A stretch of DNA of 64,000 nt from JAJISG01 sp964347325 (GTDB lineage Archaea; Thermoplasmatota; Thermoplasmata; RBG-16-68-12; JAJISG01). Each line of letters opens with the position of its first letter. The stretch's first letter is position 1. A program made the position numbers and the translations under genes. The notes under the pieces are model-generated. The model searched no databases. It was given only the letters and a program-made list of their open reading frames with translations, and was not told the DNA's origin. Shown piece after piece: positions 25,314 through 32,399 of the stretch. Location of the stretch: positions 79,863 through 143,862 of the forward strand of contig CAYFYA010000002.1 in the NCBI GenBank assembly GCA_964347325.1, given 5' to 3'.

Positions 25314-26402
25314 TCAGAGCAAGATTCGCCCCTTGTCCACGATGACATTGTCATCGATGCTCAGGGTTGCATCCTCGAAGGACACTGGGAAGATGTAATC
25401 GCATTCGTTGGTGCCTCCCAGCCACTCGTTCTCGCCTATGGCGATGGTCACGGCCCCCTCAACGATTTCGTTCTCCAGGAACCCAAAGGCAGTCCTGGGG
25501 TTCAGGCCCACGGTCAGGTAACCCAACTGAGCTGCCCCCCGGTCCCTCTTGTCCTTCCAGAGCCTGGTGAACAGGTCGAGATTCTTCTTGGCATCGACCT
25601 TCTCAATGCGACCATCGGTGAAATCCCAGGTCAGCCCTCGGATGAAGTCCCCCGCCAGGGGTATGTCCTGCGTCGTCACAATCCTGCCCTCGCCGCTCCC
25701 CTGTCTCAAGGCAACGCTCAGGCATCCTGAGGGCAGGGACGAGAAGAATGTAGCCTTCTTGCCCGCGACTGGCCTCACCTCACCGGTGAAGATGATGGGG
25801 TCCGCCCCGTGGAGCTGGAAGGTGAACTCCGTCCCTCCGGGGGTCGTCAACCGTCCATCCTTCGCGCCCGCCATACGCTTGGTGAGGGCCACGCCGCTTT
25901 CCCGCAGGCGCGTGGTGTCTGCAGTCATAGACTCGAGGACGGAGCGATACCACCTGTCGTAGTCGAATCCGTAGGTCTTCGCCCTGTCCTCGGTAACCGA
26001 CCCAAGGGTGATGGTCACGGAAGGGATCGGCTCGTCCTCAAAGGGCTCGTAGGTGGCATCAGCCCCTGCGGTGTTGGCCCTCCATCTGTCAGCAGCAATG
26101 TCCCTCATGGCCGCGGGGTTCGCTGGGCCCGTGATGTATACGGATGCCGTGACAGTTCGCCTGATGGACTGCTTGATCAGTGACGGCTCTCTCAACCAGC
26201 TCTCCGGGAGGTGCTTCAGGGCGTCAAACCAGATGTCGTCGGCCTCTACGCTGAGGGTGGTGTCCGCCCCGGCCCTTCGGGCCTCCTTAACGATCTCCTT
26301 CGCCAGCGGCATCGTGTGCTCCCACGTCTCCACCTGTAGGATGTCCTCTCCGCTGAGCTGAAGGATGTCTGTCACGACCCGGCTAGCAACCCGCTCTAGG
26401 TC
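25314..26402 (-). CDS. M29-like (aminopeptidase T/AmpS) protein lacking metal ligands, copy 1
   Basis: A roughly 362-residue protein related to the M29 leucyl aminopeptidase family (COG2309): N-terminal VASRVVTDILQLSGEDILQVETWEHTMPLAKEI in parts, TYGFDYDRWY, FTGEVRP, and a C-terminal LTVGLNPRTAFGFLENEIVEGAV. Where active enzymes have the metal-binding histidine in a GTxHIAxG motif, this one reads GAVTIAIG; where they have the HxD pair, it reads NECDYIFP. Aminopeptidase activity is therefore doubtful. A diverged paralogue is at 30620-31714 with the same losses. The start giving MDLERVASR is chosen; the frame continues to 26462. Confidence 0.75.
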   Translation of the reverse strand, partial: DLERVASRVVTDILQLSGEDILQVETWEHTMPLAKEIVKEARRAGADTTLSVEADDIWFDALKHLPESWLREPSLIKQSIRRTVTASVYITGPANPAAMRDIAADRWRANTAGADATYEPFEDEPIPSVTITLGSVTEDRAKTYGFDYDRWYRSVLESMTADTTRLRESGVALTKRMAGAKDGRLTTPGGTEFTFQLHGADPIIFTGEVRPVAGKKATFFSSLPSGCLSVALRQGSGEGRIVTTQDIPLAGDFIRGLTWDFTDGRIEKVDAKKNLDLFTRLWKDKRDRGAAQLGYLTVGLNPRTAFGFLENEIVEGAVTIAIGENEWLGGTNECDYIFPVSFEDATLSIDDNVIVDKGRILL

Positions 26403-26477
26403 CATTTTCAGATCTCTCCCCCCGGTCCACAGGCATGTGGACTGCCTTAAGGGCGCGCTCAAGGTGGCTCGGATCGA

Positions 26478-26972
26478 TCAGAGCTTCTTTACCATCTTGA
26501 GGTCCTCGAGCATGGTCTCGAGGTCGTCCTCGTGCTCCACCTCGTCCTCGAGGATCTCCCGGACCATATGTGCCGTCACCGGATCGGCCTTTTCCACCTT
26601 GTCGTAGAGGTCCTTGTAGTATGTGATGGCGCACTCCTCTCCGTCGACGTTCTGCTTCAGAATTGCAGTCACAGACGGGTCTTCGGGCGTGTCATAGCCG
26701 CACTTGCCAAACTTGTACCAGTCTCTGGGCTCGAGGATCGGTGTCCCTCCTAGCTGCATGATCCTGTCCGCGATCATCCCCGCGTGCTTGATCTCGTCCG
26801 CCGCGTGCTCCATCAACTCGGCGGCCACAGCTCCCCTCATTGGGCCCCTAACTACTTTCGCCCCAACCCAATATTGATAGTAGGCCAGCCACTCATCTGA
26901 CAGCGCTGTGTTGAGCATTTCGATGAGCTTGCCTATATCCATCTTGATGATCTCTCTTCCCACTCTGCCCAT
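26478..26972 (-). CDS. Ferritin-like diiron protein (bacterioferritin/DPS-like)
   Basis: A 164-residue four-helix ferritin-like protein, probably oxidising and storing iron or detoxifying peroxide. Ferroxidase-type ligands are seen as SDEWLAYYQY in helix 1, ELMEHAADEIKHAGMIADRI in helix 2, the conserved LGGTP turn, GEECAITYY in helix 3 and ILEDEVEHEDDLE in helix 4. It resembles archaeal DPS-like or bacterioferritin proteins; no heme-ligating methionine can be assigned. The ATG at 26972 follows GGAGGAAGGAG; MDIGKLIEML at 26942 is an alternative start. It lies between an M29-like gene and an ABC exporter on the same strand, each with its own gap. Confidence 0.85.
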   Translation of the reverse strand: MGRVGREIIKMDIGKLIEMLNTALSDEWLAYYQYWVGAKVVRGPMRGAVAAELMEHAADEIKHAGMIADRIMQLGGTPILEPRDWYKFGKCGYDTPEDPSVTAILKQNVDGEECAITYYKDLYDKVEKADPVTAHMVREILEDEVEHEDDLETMLEDLKMVKKL

Positions 26973-27065
26973 TCTCCTTCCTCCATCACCATCGGCGGTG
27001 ACTTCAGCCATTAACCCCGCTCGCCTCCTTTAACCCTTGTCTATTTACTCTTCTGGCGTCGCGGT

Positions 27066-27947
27066 TTAGATGTCTTGTTTCCGAAAGTGCCAGGAGGTGA
27101 TGACTAGTGGTATGACGGCCCACAGCAGCATCGAGACGGCGGTCGTCGTCACCGTCACAAAGGAGGGCATGACGTAGGAGTACCCGAAGACTCCTGTGAT
27201 GCCGAAGACTCGTGTCGCGAAGAAGCTGAACGCGTCGCCAGGATTCGCCATTGCTGCAACGTAGAACCAGTCTGGGAACGTGATGGGCTCGCCAGGGAGC
27301 AGGCTGAAGCTGCCGCCCAGGGCGACATGGATTCCGGTCAGAAGGAGGTCGAAGATGACGGCCATCAAGAACCATATGAAGACCGCGAGGCCCACGGCAG
27401 TACTGCGGCGCTTCGAGAAGGTTGAGAGCAAGAGGCCCACGCTCAGGAATGACATAGCGAGAAGCACCGTCCCGCCGAGGAAGGTCAGGAATTCCCGCCA
27501 CCCTTCAGTGCCGACTGAACCCATTATCACAAGCCCAGCGATACCAAGCCCCGCCAGGATTGACGCCGTGATTACAGCCGCCAACCCGATGAACTTCCCC
27601 AGTATTGTCTCGAGACGCGTAATGGGCATGGAGAGTAGCAGCTGGATAGACCCTCGCTCCCTTTCACCAACCAGGGCGCCGTAGCTGAGCATGAGTCCAA
27701 GAATTGGGACTAGGAAGATGCTTATGCTTAACATCCCAAGAGTAGTCTCAAAGAGGTCCTGGAAGCCCGTCCCACCGCCAGTTTGGGTGGCTCCGAAGTA
27801 GGACATGACAAGGGCAAAAACGATGAAGATAGCCGACAGGGCCAGGATCCACCTATTCCTCACGTTGTCCAGAAACTCCTTCTTCACGACAACCCACACT
27901 GAGCCGAGGTGGAATCCCTTCCCTCTTTTTGCCGTCTGTGCCATCAC
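27066..27947 (-). CDS. ABC-2 type transporter permease
   Basis: A 293-residue integral membrane protein with an N-terminal cytoplasmic stretch (VWVVVKKEFLDNVRNRW) and about six membrane segments. The sequence GERERGSIQLLLSMPITRLETILGKFIG is diagnostic of ABC-2/NatB-like permeases, which export small molecules, ions or peptides. A long extracytoplasmic loop near residues 205-255 precedes the last helices. Its start overlaps the stop of the ATPase gene in ATGA (27944-27947). Together they form a two-gene exporter of unknown substrate. Confidence 0.9.
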   Translation of the reverse strand: MMAQTAKRGKGFHLGSVWVVVKKEFLDNVRNRWILALSAIFIVFALVMSYFGATQTGGGTGFQDLFETTLGMLSISIFLVPILGLMLSYGALVGERERGSIQLLLSMPITRLETILGKFIGLAAVITASILAGLGIAGLVIMGSVGTEGWREFLTFLGGTVLLAMSFLSVGLLLSTFSKRRSTAVGLAVFIWFLMAVIFDLLLTGIHVALGGSFSLLPGEPITFPDWFYVAAMANPGDAFSFFATRVFGITGVFGYSYVMPSFVTVTTTAVSMLLWAVIPLVITSWHFRKQDI

Positions 27948-28873
27948 ACCTCTCTCCTGGAATCCTCTGTGTAACGAAGGAAGACCTCCTCTAGGGAGGG
28001 ATCCTCAGTGTGAAAGTCGCTTACCTGGATGCCAGCTTTCTCGAGTTGGGAGAGGACTCTCGGTCGGGTCCGAGGTTCACAGATGACTATGAGCTCTGTT
28101 TCCGTGGTTCGCGTCTCCTCCACGCCTTCTAGGCTCTTCAGCGCCTCCTCTGCTACTACGGGGTCGACATCCAAGGAGATCCTGAGGCGAGGCCGGATAG
28201 CCAGCCTCGTGCCGAGGTTCTGTACAGTATCCTCAGCAAGGAGTTTTCCTTTGTTGAGGATTCCCACGCGGGTCGCGAGTTCCTGCACTTCGCTGAGGAT
28301 ATGCGACGAGAAGAAGACGGTAGCACCATCGCTGTTCGCTTCCCTTATGCGATCCTTGACCGCCCTAGTCCAGTTAGGATCAAGCCCCGCCGTCGGCTCG
28401 TCGAGTAATAAGAGCTGTGGCTTTCCCATGAGCGCTTGAGCCACGCCCAGGAGCTGTATCATTCCCTTCGAGAATGTCCTGACCTTCTTGTCGGCAAACC
28501 GCCTTAGGCCCACAGATTCCAGGAGGTCAGGAAGCCCACCCTTGTCTACGCCCTTCAGACTTGCGAAGAAATCTAGGTTCTGGAGCGCGGTCAGGTTCTC
28601 ATAGAAGGCTACGATTTCAGGTAGATATCCAGTGAGTCTCTTGATCTCGTGGGGCCTGGCCGAGAGATCCATTCCATCGATCAGAACTTGTCCGTGGTCG
28701 GGGTAGGTCAGGCCAAGGATAATCTTGAGGGTCGTCGTCTTTCCAGCGCCGTTGGGACCGAGGAACCCGTAGAGTTCGCCACGCTTAACGTCCAAGCTGA
28801 CTGCGTCGACGGCCTTCAACTGCCCGAAGGATTTCGAGATGTCCCGTAGGGACAGGACAGCGTTGGACGCCAC
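27944..28873 (-). CDS. ABC transporter ATP-binding protein (NatA/CcmA-like)
   Basis: A 309-residue ABC ATPase pairing with the permease downstream. Walker A is GPNGAGKTT near residue 40. The signature loop reads FSKGMIQLLGVAQAL in place of LSGGQ, and Walker B is LLLLDEPTAGLDP. The switch histidine follows FFSSHILSEV. The C-terminal 80 residues form the regulatory domain typical of ABC-2 exporters. It starts at GTG 28873, with a TATA-like CGTTAAATAGCC at 28892-28903 about 25 bases before it, so the operon mRNA is probably leaderless. Confidence 0.93.
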   Translation of the reverse strand: MASNAVLSLRDISKSFGQLKAVDAVSLDVKRGELYGFLGPNGAGKTTTLKIILGLTYPDHGQVLIDGMDLSARPHEIKRLTGYLPEIVAFYENLTALQNLDFFASLKGVDKGGLPDLLESVGLRRFADKKVRTFSKGMIQLLGVAQALMGKPQLLLLDEPTAGLDPNWTRAVKDRIREANSDGATVFFSSHILSEVQELATRVGILNKGKLLAEDTVQNLGTRLAIRPRLRISLDVDPVVAEEALKSLEGVEETRTTETELIVICEPRTRPRVLSQLEKAGIQVSDFHTEDPSLEEVFLRYTEDSRREV

Positions 28874-28910
28874 TCGTGAACGAGTAGGAGCGGCTATTTA
28901 ACGATTCCAC

Positions 28911-29939
28911 TCACAAGGCGACTTCAAGGAGACGGAAGACGTCATCGATTCTGTTGGCGATGGTGACGGTATCACCACCGGCGAAGAGCAGACCGACAAT
29001 CTTGGGCTCACCATTCTCAACGGTACAGATGGCGCTCCCAGAATCTCCAGGGGCAGAGAACTGGCCATCAGTAACAATCACCTGGTCCTCGAAGGTGGCC
29101 GTCCTTCCAGCCCCGTAGCTGACCCGCACAGTGGCATTCAGGTTGGCGACCCGTCCGACGGTGGTTCCGGTAGTTCTTCCGGATTTCGTGACCTCCATGC
29201 CGATGGCGGCGACTTCCGTGTTCACGGGTGCACCGAGGTCGATAATCTCCGGTTTGATGTCCGCTGCGTCGGAGGGAAGTCCCAGGGCCGCGTCCACCAG
29301 GTTGGGCGATGCGGAGGGCACCACTGGGGCGAACCTACTCCTCCTTCCTAGGTGCCGTGATATGTAGTTCAAGCCTCCGGCAATCATCTGGGCGATGGGA
29401 CACGTGCTGGGTCCGTTCTCAAAGGCCAGCGGGACGAATCTCAATAGAGAAGCGATGGTGTCGTCCCGGGTACCACCATCGAACGCACCAGGCTGTAGAA
29501 TCATGTCTCCCGGGCTGGCGTCGTTGCTATTCGCGAGGACGTGGTTGTTTGAGAGGATCAACTGCCGGCCGTCGGCGTCCCGCACGACGCAGCCAAAGGT
29601 CCCGGCCGTCACGTTCACATGCCCGATGGACATGCCGGGTGGACAGGGGCGAACCCTCACCGTCCTGGAGTAGGCGACGATCTCCCCTGTCTCGATTACG
29701 TCGGTCTTCACGTCATCGACGGTCTCGGGTATGGTCTCATCCTCATCCAACGAGGTGAGGGGTTCCTTCTTCTTGACGAAGACAGTGACACAGAGTTCGT
29801 CCCTCTCCTCACCGCCGACGATCTTCTTTCCAATGGCGACGCCGACGACGTTCTTCTTCGCCAGAAGCCTATCCTTGTGGCGACGAAGCGCGCTCTCACA
29901 GGCATCCATCTCCTTCTTGGGCTCTCCCTTCGGTTGCAT
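28911..29939 (-). CDS. Intracellular trypsin-like serine protease
   Basis: A 342-residue chymotrypsin-fold protease. The catalytic histidine is in LILSNNHVLANSN near residue 132. The serine is in SAPGDSGSAI near residue 300, followed by GLLFAGGD. A candidate aspartate is in NLVDAALGL near residue 213. A preceding domain of about 100 residues (NVVGVAIGKKIVGGEE, then LCVTVFVKKK) has no protease features. No signal peptide or membrane segment is seen, so it probably acts inside the cell. The architecture resembles bacterial Nal1-like trypsins rather than HtrA, and there is no PDZ domain. The ATG at 29939 is the only reasonable start. Confidence 0.85.
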   Translation of the reverse strand: MQPKGEPKKEMDACESALRRHKDRLLAKKNVVGVAIGKKIVGGEERDELCVTVFVKKKEPLTSLDEDETIPETVDDVKTDVIETGEIVAYSRTVRVRPCPPGMSIGHVNVTAGTFGCVVRDADGRQLILSNNHVLANSNDASPGDMILQPGAFDGGTRDDTIASLLRFVPLAFENGPSTCPIAQMIAGGLNYISRHLGRRSRFAPVVPSASPNLVDAALGLPSDAADIKPEIIDLGAPVNTEVAAIGMEVTKSGRTTGTTVGRVANLNATVRVSYGAGRTATFEDQVIVTDGQFSAPGDSGSAICTVENGEPKIVGLLFAGGDTVTIANRIDDVFRLLEVAL

Positions 29940-30086
29940 CTAGCTCCTCCAGTCCTGGGAACGCCTCGAGCTACCTTGTGTCCTCTCGACTACGGCGCCC
30001 CGGCTCTTATGGGTTTGCATGCCGGAGGCAGGCATCCAGATTCCGTGTCCGACGCGGAGGTAAGGCTCCACAAATCGGCCGAGCGG

Positions 30087-30470
30087 CTATCTCGCGGTGA
30101 AGGTCCCGGCGGTAAGGGGGAGTAAGGAGCCAGATGAACTTCCCAACTTTTTCTCTCTGGTGCGAGCGTCCCCTATCTCTCGCAGCAGTACGGCCTCTCC
30201 TGGATCCGAGGTGAAGACCTGCCCGGCTTCCTCGTTGAGGCGAATCCAGGCCTCGTCGTGCTTACGCAACGCGTCGAAACACATGTACTGCTAAGATTCC
30301 GAGAACCGGGCCAAGTGGAAGCGGCCAAATCCAAGGACGTAGGCGTAGGTCCCGCGATACCTCCAGCTCAGAGGCGCATGATCCTCCAGTGCCTTCTCGT
30401 TCTTCTTCACCCACTACTGGAAGTCCTCCATTCGACCCTCCTTTACGTTTCCGCTCTGCAACCAGATCAC
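30087..30470 (-). pseudogene. Broken gene with two in-frame TAG codons
   Basis: A 128-codon frame opens at GTG 30470 behind a perfect GGAGGTGATC and is interrupted only by TAG at 30416-30414 (codon 19, after EDFQ) and at 30293-30291 (codon 60, after FSES), ending at TAG 30087. Between and after the stops the sequence is clearly protein-like: WVKKNEKALEDHAP, WRYRGTYAYVLGFGRFHLAR, and DALRKHDEAWIRLNEEAGQVF. I do not know the family; it looks like a small alpha/beta-barrel domain. Nonsense decay is the simplest reading. Pyrrolysine insertion is possible in principle but unlikely, because several intact genes here end in TAG. Only the last 65 codons are an intact ORF. Confidence 0.65.
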
Positions 30471-30619
30471 TCTGATCACCTCCTCCCCACGTCGGGGCCT
30501 TGGTCACTTAGATGCGCCCCTCCCTGGCGTCGGACCGGTCAGGCCGACTTTCCGTATGAACTCTCTCAGAAGCGTTACCTTCATGCCCGGCCGAGAGATG
30601 GGCCCTTGGAGGATTGCGT

Positions 30620-31714
30620 GTGACATCAATGGAGGAGAGCATAGCATCTCGAGTCGTGAAGGAGTGCCTTGGCATTGGAAAGGGGGATGTCGTGATCATC
30701 ACAACCTACCCTCACACGATCACCTTGGCGAACGCCATCTCCATGGAGTGCTACCGACAGGATGCAGACCCGCTAACCGTGTTGGACACCGATGAGGTCT
30801 TCTATGGGCACATGGACGTTCTCTCCGAGAAGAGTCTCGCCACCACATCCGCCCACTGTCTCGGCCTGGCTGACTACGTGAAGTACTACATCTGGTTGGG
30901 AGGCCCTGAGGACCCCTCCCGGATGAAGGAGGTTCCTGAGAGCAAGTTCTCGGCCCTGTTTGAGGGCGAGAAGGCTCACTGGGACAAGAGTCTGAAGATG
31001 AAGCATCTGTCTGCTGGTCTGGCCATCGGCCAGGTGACTCCCCAACGGGCACGGACCTACGGGTTTGATTACGACGCTTGGAAGGCGATGGTGGAAGCTT
31101 CCATGGCCGTGAGCCCTGCGCAGCTCTCTGAGGCCGGAGCGAGGCTTGAGCCGTCGTTGAGTGGGAAGGGCACCGTCAGGGTGACTGCACCCAACGGGAC
31201 GGACCTCACCTTCCGCCTTGGGGGTAGGACGCCACAGATCTCCGATGGCATCCTGGACAAGGCCGACATCGAACGGGGATCCCTCGGAGTTGGACTACCG
31301 GCGGGTACCATAGATGTCTCGGTAATGGAGGACAGTGCCGATGGTACCGTCATCTTCGACATCCCAGTCCCTCAGGTCGGGGTGCTCATAAAGGACATGA
31401 AGTGGGTCTTCGACAACGGCAGGCTCGCGGAGATCTCTGCCGGGGAACACGCGAAGGCCTTGAAGGCCCTCTACGAGGGCGCCAGCGGAGACAAAGACAG
31501 GCTGGGGGGATTGGGGATCGGTCTGAACCCCCAGGCGGAGACGGGCTTTCTGTCCAATGAGATTTCTCAAGGGGCCGTGAGCCTGTTCATCGGAGACAAT
31601 CGTGAGCTTGGCGGGAAGAACGAGAGCGACTGGGGCTTCCAGGGGACTCTGGGTAACGCGACTCTCGAGATTGACGGCAAGACGCTCGTGATGGAGGGGA
31701 AGCTAGCCATCTGA
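30620..31714 (+). CDS. M29-like protein lacking metal ligands, copy 2
   Basis: A 364-residue relative of the M29-like protein at 25314-26402. Shared features are SIASRVVKECLGIGKGDVVII near the start, ARTYGFDYDAWKAM in the middle, and LGGLGIGLNPQAETGFLSNEISQGAV near the end. As in copy 1, the metal histidine motif is lost (GAVSLFIGDN) and the HxD pair is replaced by NESDWGF, so peptidase activity is doubtful. GTG at 30620 is preferred, with TGGAGG seven bases upstream; TTG 30614 and ATG 30629 are alternatives. It faces away from copy 1 across a 4-kb block with the ferritin, ABC and protease genes. Confidence 0.75.
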   Translation: MTSMEESIASRVVKECLGIGKGDVVIITTYPHTITLANAISMECYRQDADPLTVLDTDEVFYGHMDVLSEKSLATTSAHCLGLADYVKYYIWLGGPEDPSRMKEVPESKFSALFEGEKAHWDKSLKMKHLSAGLAIGQVTPQRARTYGFDYDAWKAMVEASMAVSPAQLSEAGARLEPSLSGKGTVRVTAPNGTDLTFRLGGRTPQISDGILDKADIERGSLGVGLPAGTIDVSVMEDSADGTVIFDIPVPQVGVLIKDMKWVFDNGRLAEISAGEHAKALKALYEGASGDKDRLGGLGIGLNPQAETGFLSNEISQGAVSLFIGDNRELGGKNESDWGFQGTLGNATLEIDGKTLVMEGKLAI

Positions 31715-31794
31715 GGACCTCACAGTTCCGACGGACTCGGCTCCAAGGGCTGAGGACACAGAAAAGCCTTTGAATAGGAGGGGCATTCCCCCCC

Positions 31795-32352
31795 ATGCCT
31801 ACCATACGCGACGCTAAGATGCTTGGTGGAATTGGAGCCATTCTGCTCTTCATTCCGTTCGTGAGCATAGTCGGCTACATCCTGATTCTCGTCGCGATGA
31901 AGTACATGTCTGATGTCACGAGGGACCGCTCGATCTGGGACAACTCTTTGTACGCCGTCATACTGGTCATCGTAGGTGCGGTTGTTGGGCTGATGTTCAT
32001 CTTCCTCCCCTTGATAGGTCTGGGGATATTCGACATCGGGGTCAGCCCGCTCGATCCCTTTGCCTACTACGCCTCGGCTGTCGTCCTCATCGGTCTCGCA
32101 GTCACGTGGGTCTTCTCCCTTATAGGGGCCATCTTCTGGAGAAGAGCGCTGGATTCTTCAGCGGCTCACACCCAAGTGACCTTGTTCGGCACCGCTGGTC
32201 TCCTCTACCTCCTCGGAGCAGTCCTGGTCATTGTCATCGTCGGCATCTTCCTGGTATTCGTAGCTAACATCCTTCTGGTCGTCGCGTTCTTCACGCTGCC
32301 AGACGAGCTACCAGGATCACCTGGGATGGAGATGGCTCCGCCGCCAGCCTAG
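31795..32352 (+). CDS. DUF996 family membrane protein
   Basis: A 185-residue integral membrane protein with about five hydrophobic segments. The N-terminal pattern MPTIRDAKMLGGIGAILL, then VGYILILVAMKYMSD, matches DUF996, a family of unknown function widespread in archaea. The C-terminus is short and Pro/Ala-rich (MEMAPPPA). A TATA-like TTTGAATA at 31769-31776 is about 23 bases before the ATG, indicating a leaderless transcript. It is a single-gene unit. Confidence 0.85.
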   Translation: MPTIRDAKMLGGIGAILLFIPFVSIVGYILILVAMKYMSDVTRDRSIWDNSLYAVILVIVGAVVGLMFIFLPLIGLGIFDIGVSPLDPFAYYASAVVLIGLAVTWVFSLIGAIFWRRALDSSAAHTQVTLFGTAGLLYLLGAVLVIVIVGIFLVFVANILLVVAFFTLPDELPGSPGMEMAPPPA

Positions 32353-32399
32353 GCGGAGGGCAGGCAATCCACTCGGGACACGTGCGAGGAGAGGGATTC

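Noticed and set aside
30087..30470. Pyrrolysine-containing protein as the primary call
   Set aside because: Several intact genes end in TAG and no pyl genes are visible; nonsense decay is simpler.
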